NCBI GenBank assembly: GCA_016791475.1 | Contig: JAEUWI010000002.1 | Coordinates: 62,001-126,000 of the forward strand | DNA from: Candidatus Hydrogenedentota bacterium | GTDB taxonomy: Bacteria > Hydrogenedentota > Hydrogenedentia > Hydrogenedentales > JAEUWI01 | Length of the DNA stretch: 64,000 bases | Direction of reading: 5' to 3' | Shown: positions 36,788-45,855 of the stretch, one piece after another | Layout: every line of letters starts with the position of its first letter | How positions within the stretch are numbered: position 1 is the stretch's first letter | Made by a program: the position numbers and the translations under genes | The notes under the pieces: model-generated | The model's input: only the letters and a program-made list of their open reading frames with translations | Told to the model about the DNA's origin: nothing | Database searches by the model: none

Positions 36788-36817
36788 TTGCGCCCGGCGG
36801 TTTCTTTACGTATAACA
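36788..36817 (+). promoter_or_regulatory. Promoter of the first sigma-fusion gene
   Basis: TTGCGC (36788-36793), 17-base spacer, TATAAC (36811-36816), giving a predicted start near 36823 and a 14-base leader. The 15-mer TCTTTACGTATAACA (36803-36817) recurs exactly before the paralog at 39976-39990. Confidence 0.6.
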
Positions 36818-36836
36818 CAACGTAAGGATTGCCGCC

Positions 36837-39644
36837 ATGACCGAACTGAACGATCAGAGCCTGCTTGCCCACTGGTACCGACACCGGAACGCCGAGGCCT
36901 TCCGCGTGCTGGCCACGCGCCACGCGCGCATGGTCTACGCCACGGCCCTGCGCATCCTGCGCAACGCCCACGACGCGGAAGAAGTCGCCCAGCAGAGTTT
37001 CCTGGCCCTGGCGCAGACGCGCCGCCCGCCGTCGGGCAACGTGGCCGCGTGGCTCCACCGCACCGCGTACCGCGCCGCCCTGAACCTCACCCGCGCCCGC
37101 ACCCGCCGCACCGCGCGGGACCACGCCTACGCCACCGCGCAGCCCGACAGTACCCGCACCGAGTGGGACGACATCCGCGACCTCGTGGACGAGGCCGTGG
37201 CGGGATTGCCCGATGCCTGCCGGGAATGCATCGTGCTCTACTTCTTCGAAGAGCAGACCCACGCCGCCATCGGCGAGCGCCTGGGCATCACGCGCCAGGC
37301 CGTGGCCCAGCGCATCGAGAAGGGGATCACCCTCGTGCGCAAACGCCTCGCCAGCAAGGGCATCGTCGCGCCCGCCGGCGCGGCGCTGGTGGCATTGATT
37401 CACGAAAATTCGGCCCTCGCCTTGCCCGCGACATTAACAATGGAACTGGGGCGGATCGCCCTCGCGGGTACACCGTCGCTATGGGCCGTGGGCGCGACGT
37501 TTGTGTCGGGGTTCGGGCTCAAAGTGGCTGCGGCGGTGCTGGTGGTGGGGGTGGCGATGACGGTCGCTACGATAGAGTCGAGAACCGATGATGACTCGAC
37601 GCAGCCGCCTCCGGGGGGCGTAGTGCATTCTGCATCGACCGAATTGGCCGCATCGGAACCATACGTGAAGCCAATCGCGGTGGCGGGACCGGGTGAAAAC
37701 AACAGCGGAGTTGCGGCACCAGAGAGTCTGGAGACTGCAGCCGGGCTGGTGAGTAATTCGCAATTGGCTTCCGTCTCCGGGGTCGTGTTGCTTCCCGACA
37801 AAACGCCTATGCCCGGCGCCAGAATAACGTTGGTGGACGCTGCGAGCGTTAGTTCGGCGCCTTATGTGCGGAAGATTTACCTGCAAGCGGACGATAGCGG
37901 CCGCTTCGAAGCAAAAGATCTGACGCCGGCGGAGTATCTCATTATCGTGGGGGATGCGCTTTCGAACTCGTGGAGTCTATCAGACGAAATGGCCCGCGTT
38001 GTGTTGGCGGCTGGGGAGCGGCGAGGCGATCTGGAAGTGACTTACAGGCTGGAGGGCGACTTTAGCATCGCGGGTATCGTGGCGGACAGCAGCGGTTCAC
38101 CATTGAGCGGCGTTGAAGTGATGCTTGCAGGCGGCGTGATGCGTGAAGCGGTATCGGATGAACGAGGTCGCTTCGAATTGACATACGTTCCAGAAGGTCA
38201 ATACAACGTTGTACTTTCTCCCACTATAATGGGCTTCAATGAGTCCTGGATCGCAGCCAGTGCGGGCGATGAGGATGTGCGTTTTGTACTCCAGTATGCA
38301 GGCGGTGTGAGCGGTCGGGTAATCGACGGTAGAACTCATAAGCCAATTCCGAAGTTTGAAGTGGCCCACATGCGCGGCCACAAGACGGAGTTTAATGACC
38401 GCAAGGTTCGCTTCAAGCGCGAATTCAACGATGCGGACGGTCTTTTCAGCTTTGAAAACTTTCAGTCCGGCGAGGGGACGGTGGTGGTGCGGGCACCGGG
38501 CTATGAACCCGCACTGGCCCCTGTTACGGTGCCCGAGAAGGAACTCCTATCCGGCTTGACCTTCGAGTTGACTCCGGTGACCAGCACGGTGATCGCGGGC
38601 AAGGTGGTGACGGAGGACGGAAAGCCTGTAGCAGGGGCGAAGATCTACACGGAGAAGCCCGAACAACCGCGCATTCGCGAGCACCAGAAAGTCGTTTCGG
38701 AATCGGATGAATCGGGCGCGTTTACAGTTGCGGACGCATTGCCGGGCCAGGAGAAAGTATACGCGTGGCATTCGGGTTTTGTGCCCGCCGCAGGGGAAAC
38801 TTCCGACGGCTATACCATTGTCTTGAAGCCGGCATGCCGCCTCACCGTCGATGTTTACTCGGGGGGCGTGCCCTTGGTCAATACGCGAGTGAGTGCCGGG
38901 AGTCTGGGTTATGGGGCAACCGATTCCGCTGGACGCGTAGTTATGGAGGAGCTTCCTCCCGGTGAGTTAAGCGTTTCCGCGAGCCTCGATATCGGGCGCA
39001 CCCGGCGCGAAACGGTCGTTCTGGAGCAGGACATGGAAAATACCCTGCGAATCGAGATGGCATCAGCCCCTGCCAGTGTCGAAGGCACGGTCCATGAGAA
39101 CGGCGGGCCGGTTGGAGCTGGAACGGTGCATCTCTTCGTGGAAACTGCGACGGGCATGGAAACGCTCACCCGTCCCGTTCTGCCCGGGGGCGATTTTCGC
39201 TTTCCCGAGGTTCCGCTGGGCGCCGCTCAACTTGTCGTGACGACAGCGCAGCCCCGTCGTCGGGTGTCTGTGGAAGATGTAGCCCTCAACACGGGGAAGA
39301 TTACTAACGTGAACGTCGACGTGACCATCGAGGCATGGGTGCGCGGCACGGTGAACGGATTGGCTCGGGGCAAACACGCTAGCGTCAATATTCTGCGCGG
39401 CGCCATCGGCGAAGAGGAAGCGCTGGAATTGGCCGCCGGTTCCATGGACGACATCAAGACCGCCGGCCAGGCGATAGTCAAATCAGGAGCATACGAGGTC
39501 GCGTTGGTCGAATCGGGTACCCACACGGTCCTACTGCTGGTCCATCCTGGAATCATACTCAATGAGTATGAAAGTTTTGAATGCCGTGTTGTGGAGGTGC
39601 CTGATGGCGGGGAGATTAACGTCGATTTCGCCTTGCCAGAGTAA
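36837..39644 (+). CDS. Membrane-tethered ECF-type sigma factor fused to extracytoplasmic carboxypeptidase-regulatory-like repeats (paralog A)
   Basis: 935 residues. Residues ~15-90 are sigma70 region 2 (RNAEAFRVLATRHARMVYAT, then DAEEVAQQSFLALAQ). Residues ~117-172 are region 4 with a helix-turn-helix (THAAIGERLGITRQAVAQRI). A single hydrophobic helix spans 226-246 (GLKVAAAVLVVGVAM). After a Ser/Pro/Asp-rich linker come ~650 residues of beta-rich units of CarboxypepD_reg type (SGVVLLPDKTPMPGARITL, GKVVTEDGKPVAGAKIY and similar). The order implies cytosolic sigma, one crossing and an outside sensor or ligand arm. No anti-sigma gene is adjacent. The N-terminal 245 residues match paralog B without gaps. 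How sigma would be released is unknown; intramembrane proteolysis is one guess. Confidence 0.88.
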   Translation: MTELNDQSLLAHWYRHRNAEAFRVLATRHARMVYATALRILRNAHDAEEVAQQSFLALAQTRRPPSGNVAAWLHRTAYRAALNLTRARTRRTARDHAYATAQPDSTRTEWDDIRDLVDEAVAGLPDACRECIVLYFFEEQTHAAIGERLGITRQAVAQRIEKGITLVRKRLASKGIVAPAGAALVALIHENSALALPATLTMELGRIALAGTPSLWAVGATFVSGFGLKVAAAVLVVGVAMTVATIESRTDDDSTQPPPGGVVHSASTELAASEPYVKPIAVAGPGENNSGVAAPESLETAAGLVSNSQLASVSGVVLLPDKTPMPGARITLVDAASVSSAPYVRKIYLQADDSGRFEAKDLTPAEYLIIVGDALSNSWSLSDEMARVVLAAGERRGDLEVTYRLEGDFSIAGIVADSSGSPLSGVEVMLAGGVMREAVSDERGRFELTYVPEGQYNVVLSPTIMGFNESWIAASAGDEDVRFVLQYAGGVSGRVIDGRTHKPIPKFEVAHMRGHKTEFNDRKVRFKREFNDADGLFSFENFQSGEGTVVVRAPGYEPALAPVTVPEKELLSGLTFELTPVTSTVIAGKVVTEDGKPVAGAKIYTEKPEQPRIREHQKVVSESDESGAFTVADALPGQEKVYAWHSGFVPAAGETSDGYTIVLKPACRLTVDVYSGGVPLVNTRVSAGSLGYGATDSAGRVVMEELPPGELSVSASLDIGRTRRETVVLEQDMENTLRIEMASAPASVEGTVHENGGPVGAGTVHLFVETATGMETLTRPVLPGGDFRFPEVPLGAAQLVVTTAQPRRRVSVEDVALNTGKITNVNVDVTIEAWVRGTVNGLARGKHASVNILRGAIGEEEALELAAGSMDDIKTAGQAIVKSGAYEVALVESGTHTVLLLVHPGIILNEYESFECRVVEVPDGGEINVDFALPE

Positions 39645-39683
39645 GTAAGAGCGACAAATCCCGTTCGACCGGGATAGTTTGGG

Positions 39684-39714
39684 CACCGCGCGAAAATCTC
39701 TCCATCGCGCGGTG
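39684..39714 (+). terminator. Hairpin after sigma-fusion paralog A
   Basis: Perfect 9-bp G-C rich stem CACCGCGCG/CGCGCGGTG with a 13-base loop, 39 bases after the stop. It is preceded by a smaller stem ATCCCG/CGGGAT. No U-run follows, so intrinsic termination is uncertain. Confidence 0.4.
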
Positions 39715-39725
39715 TTCGTGCAATG

Positions 39726-39908
39726 AAGGATTTTGGACATTCATGTCCGAGGCAGAGCCTGCAATGTTTTTCGAAGGGCGTGATAGCGTGTATGAAGCCC
39801 AAGGTATCCGACACTATTAACCCGGCAATCCGGACTGATCGCACAGACTTACCGGGCCCTGTGGGGTTGGCGTGAGTTCTGCCTCGGACATAAATGTCCA
39901 AGATCCTT
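39726..39908. repeat. 183-bp element bounded by 31-bp inverted repeats
   Basis: Left arm 39726-39756 and right arm 39878-39908 are inverted copies agreeing at 29 of 31 positions, reading AAGGATYTTGGACATTYATG and on to GAGGCAGA. Each arm contains its own small palindrome GGACAT-TY-ATGTCC. The 121-base centre has no frame I would call. It fills most of the gap between the two sigma-fusion genes. The form suggests a MITE-like non-autonomous element, though I see no clear target duplication. Confidence 0.8.
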
Positions 39909-39960
39909 TGTTGTGAGCTCCCTATGAACACGTCAGGTCTCGGCATCCCCCTTGGCCGTT

Positions 39961-39990
39961 TTGACCTCGGCGGCGTCTTTACGTATAACA
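39961..39990 (+). promoter_or_regulatory. Promoter of the second sigma-fusion gene
   Basis: TTGACC (39961-39966), 17-base spacer, TATAAC (39984-39989), 19 bases before the ATG. It shares TCTTTACGTATAACA exactly with the promoter of the first paralog at the same distance from the start codon (within one base). Confidence 0.65.
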
Positions 39991-40008
39991 ACCACAGGGG
40001 ATGCCACC

Positions 40009-42948
40009 ATGACGGAATTGAGCGATCAGACTTTATTGACCTATTGGTACCGCAACCGGAACGCGGAGGCCTTTCACGTTCTGGCCACGCGCCATGCGCG
40101 GATGGTCTACGCCACGGCGCTGCGGGTGTTGCGCGATGTGCAGGCCGCGGAGGATGTGTCGCAGGAGAGTTTTCTCGCACTCGCTCAGGCCAAGCGCCCG
40201 CCCTCGCGCAACGTGGCCGCATGGCTCCACCGCACCGCCTACCACGCCGCGCTCGATGTCATCCGTTCGCGAAAGCGGCGCGACGCGCGGGATCTGGAAT
40301 ACAGCAAGGCGCAGCCCGGCGCGGCCCACATTGCGTGGGACGATATTCGCGAACTGGTGGACGAGGCCGTCATGGCGCTGCCCGAGGCCAGCCGCGAACC
40401 GCTGGTGCGCTACTTCTTCGAGCAGGAGTCCCACGCCGCCATCGCGACGACCTTGGGCATTCCCCGGCAGACGGTGACCCACCGAATCGGGAAGGGCATC
40501 GAGCAAGTGCGCCAGCGCTTGAAGGACAAGGGCGTGATTGCGCCTGCCGGAGCGGCCCTGACGACGCTGATCCAGGAGAATTCGGCCAGCGCATTGCCCG
40601 TCGCAGTTATGCAGGAGGTCGGGCGCACGGCGCTCGTGGCGACACCGTCGGTGTGGGCGGTGCTTAGCAGTTACGCATCGGGGATGGGGCTCAAAGTGGC
40701 TGCGGCAGTGCTGGTGGTGGGGGCGGGCGTCGCGGCTTCCGTGACGGTTGCAGCGAGAGACGATAGTTCTTCGGTGCAACAGCCCCAGGTTGTTCAGGCA
40801 CCCTCCGATACACTCCTATCAGATTCGGCGAAACCCGAGTCGGTTCTGGCCGAGGCTCAAGTGCCGGGCGGGCAAGATGGCATTGAAGAAACTTTGGCGA
40901 GCGTACACCATACAGCCGAGGTTTCTGCGGACACATCGACGCTCGCCTCAGTCTCGGGTTCGGTGGTCTTTCCAGACGGTCGCCCTTTTGCGGGAGCAAC
41001 GGTTCATCTCAGGAACACGAAAGTGTACGAAGCGGTAGTGATTTCGGGAGGAGTTCCCTATCGTGGCCCCACGGTCGAATTAGACGGAGTGAAATATCCG
41101 GCGGGCGGCACCTACTTTAAGGCAGTCGCCGACGCGTCAGGGAACTACTCGGTCGGGGATATTACGCCTGGCGAGTACAGCGCCACCCTCACTGAACCGG
41201 GAAGCGGCGACACCTTTCCAAACTATGAGTACGCAAGTATCACCCTCGCACCGGGCGAGCATAAGGATGATCTCATTCTTACCTATGGCACCGAGGGCAA
41301 TCTGACAATCTCCGGGGTTGTTACCAATAGTGCGGGAGAACCTGTGCCGGATGCCCGCGTTTCGACTTCGAGGCCTGTTCCCCGCAACGTCGGGACGGAT
41401 GCGTTCGGCCGTTTCACGATTCCCTATCTCCCTGAAGGTGACCTGGCTTTGCAAGCGCGCGCGAGCGGAGACACCTTGGCACTTGAGGCTCCAAGCTCCA
41501 AACCTGTGATGTACGCAGAGCCGACTATGGTAAGGGCGGGCGATCAAGATGTCCGCATCGTGCTCTTGCGGCGGGCAGCGATCGAAGGGTGCGTCATCGA
41601 CGCCAGGACGCGACAGCCGATAAAGCTGTTCGATGCCGTGCAGTTGCGGGGCCACCAGCAGTCATTCCCACGTTCCACTGTCGGGCGACAGCGCCCCATT
41701 GAAAGCGCCGATGGCAGCTTTCAGTTGGATTCAGTGCGCGTGGGTGAGGTGACCGTAATGATCGAGGCCGCTGGATACACTCCATCGTTCAACCCCCTGA
41801 CGATTGGCGAGGGTGAACAGATACGAGATCTCCTGGTGGCGCTGGAGCCAAGTGACCTGGTACTTTCGGGCAAGGTGGTCGATGAAGGCGGCGCACCCGT
41901 TCCCAATGCGAAGATTTATCTGGGCGACGTACCCTCCGCTCCAATGCGCGAGAAGGGCATCGTGGCGACGACCGGGCCGGAGGGGGAATTTCGTCTCGAG
42001 GGTGCGCCGACGAACCTTCAGTATGTAGGCGTGTTTCACCGCAATTTCGCGCCCGGTGGGAGCGAACCCGAGACGCAAATGAAGATCGTGCTGAAAAAAG
42101 CCGCGCGCCTGCACGTGGAAGTTCAAACCGAGGGCAAGCCGTTGTCCGACGTCCGCGTTATTGCTCAATATCGCGGTGCGCCGGGCGAGCGATTCAGCGC
42201 CACATCCGCCCGCGCCACCACAGGACCCGACGGGCGCGCCACGGTGATCGACATCATGCCTGGCAACGTTCAAGTGTCTTTCCTGCTTCCGTCGAAGCGA
42301 AGTCGGTCTTTGATGCTCGAAATGGCGCCCGGCGAGGATAAATCGTTGCAGATGGAGATTCCACCGGCCAGCGCCGCAGTCCACGGCGTCGTTACCATGA
42401 ATGGCGCGCCGGCCTCCGAGGGTTCGGTAACGCTCCATGTGGAAACTGAATCGGGGCCCGAAGGCCAGTCGCAGGCTATCGCGCAGGACGGTAGCTTCCG
42501 CTTTTCCGAAGTGCCACTTGGGGCGGCGGAACTGGTGGTGTCAACCGAGCCCGGCGCCGGACGAACCTTCGTGCACGATGTCTCCCTTGCGGCGGGCGAG
42601 GTCACGGAGCTTACGGTCGACGCGACCATGGTCGCCGGCGTGCGGGGTACCGTGACGGGCCTGCCCGCGGACGAGATGACCAGCGTCGCCGTATTGCTCG
42701 GTGCCATGAACCTGGAAGAGGCCGCTGAGGCCGCCGATCGCTTGTCCACGCAGCGCGACCTCGCGAGCCATGTCGCTGTGGATGACGCAGGCGCTTATGA
42801 GGCTCCGCTCCAGAAACCGGGTACCTATACGCTCCTTCTCATGAGCAGCCCGAAGGAGTCGCATTGGAAGATTAACCATCACGAAGCCCGTGTCGTCGAA
42901 GTCCCCGAGAGCGGCGAGCTGGAGGCCGACTTTACCCTGCCGGATTGA
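40009..42948 (+). CDS. Membrane-tethered ECF-type sigma factor fused to extracytoplasmic carboxypeptidase-regulatory-like repeats (paralog B)
   Basis: 979 residues, same architecture as the gene upstream. Sigma region 2 (RNAEAFHVLATRHARMVYAT, AAEDVSQESFLALAQ), region 4 (SHAAIATTLGIPRQTVTHRI), membrane helix 226-247 with the identical core GLKVAAAVLVVG, then a Gln/Ser/Asp linker and ~700 residues of beta-sandwich repeats (SGSVVFPDGRPFAGATVHL, SGVVTNSAGEPVPDARV, GKVVDEGGAPVPNAKIY, HGVVTMNGAPASEGSV). Over the first 100 residues the two paralogs agree at 72; the C-terminal arms diverge more but end alike (RVVEVP then an acidic DF-LP tail). This pattern fits conserved output with diversified sensing. 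ATG 40009 has AGGGG upstream; the frame extends 19 codons earlier across the promoter, which I reject. Confidence 0.88.
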   Translation: MTELSDQTLLTYWYRNRNAEAFHVLATRHARMVYATALRVLRDVQAAEDVSQESFLALAQAKRPPSRNVAAWLHRTAYHAALDVIRSRKRRDARDLEYSKAQPGAAHIAWDDIRELVDEAVMALPEASREPLVRYFFEQESHAAIATTLGIPRQTVTHRIGKGIEQVRQRLKDKGVIAPAGAALTTLIQENSASALPVAVMQEVGRTALVATPSVWAVLSSYASGMGLKVAAAVLVVGAGVAASVTVAARDDSSSVQQPQVVQAPSDTLLSDSAKPESVLAEAQVPGGQDGIEETLASVHHTAEVSADTSTLASVSGSVVFPDGRPFAGATVHLRNTKVYEAVVISGGVPYRGPTVELDGVKYPAGGTYFKAVADASGNYSVGDITPGEYSATLTEPGSGDTFPNYEYASITLAPGEHKDDLILTYGTEGNLTISGVVTNSAGEPVPDARVSTSRPVPRNVGTDAFGRFTIPYLPEGDLALQARASGDTLALEAPSSKPVMYAEPTMVRAGDQDVRIVLLRRAAIEGCVIDARTRQPIKLFDAVQLRGHQQSFPRSTVGRQRPIESADGSFQLDSVRVGEVTVMIEAAGYTPSFNPLTIGEGEQIRDLLVALEPSDLVLSGKVVDEGGAPVPNAKIYLGDVPSAPMREKGIVATTGPEGEFRLEGAPTNLQYVGVFHRNFAPGGSEPETQMKIVLKKAARLHVEVQTEGKPLSDVRVIAQYRGAPGERFSATSARATTGPDGRATVIDIMPGNVQVSFLLPSKRSRSLMLEMAPGEDKSLQMEIPPASAAVHGVVTMNGAPASEGSVTLHVETESGPEGQSQAIAQDGSFRFSEVPLGAAELVVSTEPGAGRTFVHDVSLAAGEVTELTVDATMVAGVRGTVTGLPADEMTSVAVLLGAMNLEEAAEAADRLSTQRDLASHVAVDDAGAYEAPLQKPGTYTLLLMSSPKESHWKINHHEARVVEVPESGELEADFTLPD

Positions 42949-43015
42949 TCTCGACCATCAATACGGCTTTCGAGCCGGGCGGGGGCATCGCGGACGTCGT
43001 GCGGAAAATTCTCTC

Positions 43016-45715
43016 CTACGCGCGGCGTTCGCGCGTCCGCCATGCGAGCAGGGTCACCAGCCCGCAGGCGATCAGGATCTCCGTCCACGGGTTGCGCGGC
43101 GTGCCGCCGTCTACGTAGCATCCGAAGCTGGCCTTGGCGCCCCGGGTGACTTCGAGTTCGTAGGCGCCGGTGGTTGCGCCGTAGCCGGAGATGCGGATCC
43201 AGTAGGTCTCTCCGGCGTTGAGCGAGGCCACCGCGGTCGATGCGTAGTCGCAGTAGCCGTCGTCGTTGCCCTCCACAAATTCGAGTCCGCCGCAGTCGCC
43301 GCCGAAGATCTCGACGATGGTGTCGAAGGTGCTGCCGCACAGGGAGACGGAATAGGTGTCCGATGTGGGCGGGGTGAAGGTATACCAGACGTCGGGGCCG
43401 TAGCAGTACTCGCAGCCGGGGACTTCGCTGCTGCCCATGGCGGCGTGGGTCGCGCCTGTCTGCACCTGCCCGACAGCGATGGGCAGTGCCGTGTCACAGG
43501 CATCGTTGTCGACATCCACCTCACAGACAATATTTTCGTAGGGTGAGTCGACGCATTCCGGTGCGCTTTCAAAGGTGCTCGGTTCGAATTCCGGGTCCAT
43601 CCCGGAGCCGTCAGAGAGCCCCACGATGCCATAGGGGTAGGTCAGCATGACCCAGGTCAGCCGGATTGCACCATCGTCGAAGATTTCGATCTGAAAGCTC
43701 TGCAAGTCGCCGTAGTAGTCGAGCACGTTGAAGTAGGAGATGGCCACGCGGTCGTCCAGCTCGGCCACGCTGATCAGGCCGCCTGCGGGCGAGTAGAGGT
43801 CGGTAAAGTAGCCGCTGATCCGGGGCAGGGCAAAATGCGTTTCGTATATGGGGTCATAAGAGAAATCTTCACTGCCAAAGGTCACATAGCCATTTCCGTT
43901 GACGAAGAAGGAACCGTATTCCTGGCCGAAAAGGGTCACCTTGCGCCCGGCGGCGAGGTTGTACTCGGCATTCTCGTCATCGCCGGGGAACACGGCCTCG
44001 CCGCAGAAGGGCGAAGTGAAGAAGCCGTCTGCGGGCGCCATGCAGGCCTCATAGCCGGAGGCCGAGCCGTCGGGCGTAAAGGTCACGGACATGCCGGTGA
44101 GATCGGAGAGGCCATCAAAGAGGCCCTGGGTGAGATAGTCGCGATAATCAGTCGTGGTAAATGTAAAGCAATTGCCGCCATTGTCGTCTGCGGCGCTGTT
44201 GCCCGCCGGGTCTTCCGCCGCCACGCGGAAGCGGTATTCGGTCAGGGGGCTGAGCCCCTGCACTTCGATTACGTGATCCGTGGTCACATCGCCCGACGCC
44301 GAGAGATCCAGCACGGCGCAGTCCAGCCCGGCATAGACCGTTCCCGTAGCGGCCTCGCTGGTTGTGAAGGAAATGCGGGCCCTACGCCCGCCTGCATAGG
44401 TCACGGCAACATTCGATATCGTGGGATTCGTGCAGTCCACCCGTGCGGTGACGACCGCATCGCCCGGCGTTCCACCGCCCGTATCCGCGTCACGATAGCT
44501 CGCGATGATGGACTCGTCTTCGAGGGCCTGCAATGTCCCATCACCCTCGACGGGTCCGCCCGCCGCCAGTGCGATAGTAGCCCCGAAATTGCCCGGTGCG
44601 CCGGAGGCCGTCAGGTCGAAGGTTTCAACATCGCCGCCGCTGGTGTAGATGGTGGCCTGCGCGCTTTCCACTTCCCGCAGATCATCGTCGAAGAGGCTGA
44701 GCGCCACCGTGTCCGCACACTGGTAGGCCGCCTGATCCAGGCTCAGCGTGCCCCGGCCCGCCTGGGCAAAGCGGGCAAAGGTGGCGGCCTTGCTCACGTC
44801 TTCGCCGAAGCCCGCATCGTCTTCCAGCACCCGCGAGCGAAAGCAGTCGCCATCCAATTCAAAATCCTCTTCGCCCCGGACCAGAATGCCTTCGACCAGC
44901 CCGGTGTCCGCGTTGAACACGGGCGAGCCGGAGTTGCCGCCGAACGTATCCAGGTTGGTCACAAAATAGCCGACTTCGTCGCTGGCCCGAACAACCGAAT
45001 TGTCGCCAAAGGCAATTTTCGTCGGGAGGCCGGCGGGATGGCCAATGACGCCCACCCGGGTTCCCTCCGGAATCGTTCCCGCGCCGCGCAGACGCAGGAT
45101 TCGCGCACCGGGCGCCACGATGGGCCGATCCACGCGAATCACGGCGTAGTCGAAATCCCCTTCGAGCTGGCGCGCCACCACTTCCACGCCGGTGTAGACT
45201 TCATCGGCGTCGAAGGTGGTCCGGGGCGTTTCGCCGTCGATCATGCGAAAGCCGAAAACAAACCGGGCGTAGGGGAGATCGGAATCGCTGTAGCAATGCC
45301 CGGCCGTGGCGATTAAGTCCGGCCCCACCACGAAGGCGGTGCAATACGCCGCCACGGGCTGGCTGGCGAAGGGTTCACCTTCGCAGGGTTCAAATCCGTA
45401 ATAATCATAGTCGTAGGTCTGGAGGGCAAAGGTGCCGTCCTCCGCTTCTGTGAGGTTGCTGGCATCGACCAGGGCGCAGGTGGAGTCGGCCAGGGCCCTG
45501 CGGTCCGCGTCGGTCTCCTCAAAGACATCGCGGCGGTCGTCCGTGCCGTAGACTACCTTGCCGGGCTGATCCGCCTGCGGTTTCCAGGGCGTCCCGCCGA
45601 TTTCCGTGCGGCCCCCCGGCTTGTGGGCGGGTTTTTCCCCGGCCCAGCCGGGAATCGCACAGAACAGCGCCAGTGCGCCAAGTAGCAGGAGGGTAATCGT
45701 GGAAGAATTGCGCAT
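43016..45715 (-). CDS. Secreted trypsin-like serine protease with fibronectin- and PPC-like domains and a C-terminal sorting tail
   Basis: 899 residues. Signal peptide 1-25 (TITLLLLGALALFCAIPGWAG). The chymotrypsin-fold protease has the triad H140 (IATAGHCY), D189 (GDFDYAVIRV) and S262 (FGGNSGSP). A fibronectin-type III-like stretch follows near 415-520 (ISNVAVTYAGGRRARISFTT, LSPLTEYRFRVAAEDPAGN), then a beta-rich middle, a pre-peptidase-C-like domain (DNDACDTALPIAVGQVQTG, DVWYTFTPP), and a C-terminal hydrophobic helix with a terminal Arg cluster (TEILIACGLVTLLAWRTRERR), a sorting-signal layout. GGGAG precedes ATG 45715. It is convergent with sigma-fusion B and could act on envelope proteins; a link is speculative. 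Confidence 0.87.
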   Translation of the reverse strand: MRNSSTITLLLLGALALFCAIPGWAGEKPAHKPGGRTEIGGTPWKPQADQPGKVVYGTDDRRDVFEETDADRRALADSTCALVDASNLTEAEDGTFALQTYDYDYYGFEPCEGEPFASQPVAAYCTAFVVGPDLIATAGHCYSDSDLPYARFVFGFRMIDGETPRTTFDADEVYTGVEVVARQLEGDFDYAVIRVDRPIVAPGARILRLRGAGTIPEGTRVGVIGHPAGLPTKIAFGDNSVVRASDEVGYFVTNLDTFGGNSGSPVFNADTGLVEGILVRGEEDFELDGDCFRSRVLEDDAGFGEDVSKAATFARFAQAGRGTLSLDQAAYQCADTVALSLFDDDLREVESAQATIYTSGGDVETFDLTASGAPGNFGATIALAAGGPVEGDGTLQALEDESIIASYRDADTGGGTPGDAVVTARVDCTNPTISNVAVTYAGGRRARISFTTSEAATGTVYAGLDCAVLDLSASGDVTTDHVIEVQGLSPLTEYRFRVAAEDPAGNSAADDNGGNCFTFTTTDYRDYLTQGLFDGLSDLTGMSVTFTPDGSASGYEACMAPADGFFTSPFCGEAVFPGDDENAEYNLAAGRKVTLFGQEYGSFFVNGNGYVTFGSEDFSYDPIYETHFALPRISGYFTDLYSPAGGLISVAELDDRVAISYFNVLDYYGDLQSFQIEIFDDGAIRLTWVMLTYPYGIVGLSDGSGMDPEFEPSTFESAPECVDSPYENIVCEVDVDNDACDTALPIAVGQVQTGATHAAMGSSEVPGCEYCYGPDVWYTFTPPTSDTYSVSLCGSTFDTIVEIFGGDCGGLEFVEGNDDGYCDYASTAVASLNAGETYWIRISGYGATTGAYELEVTRGAKASFGCYVDGGTPRNPWTEILIACGLVTLLAWRTRERRA

Positions 45716-45815
45716 GGTGTGCTCCCTGTTGACAGTTTCGGCCCCCTCGGCCCGTTTCAGACTATACGAAGGGCCGGAATTCGTCAAGGGGAAAGGGGAA
45801 AGGGTGAAGGGTGAA

Positions 45816-45842
45816 GGGTCTTATGGGTCTTATGGGTCTTAT
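45816..45842. repeat. 9-bp tandem repeat, GGGTCTTAT x3
   Basis: Three exact copies, preceded by a GGGTGAAG-type purine tract. The reverse complement ATAAGACCC is also a unit of the array at 50591-50660. Confidence 0.85.
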
Positions 45843-45855
45843 GAGCGGAGTCCCC

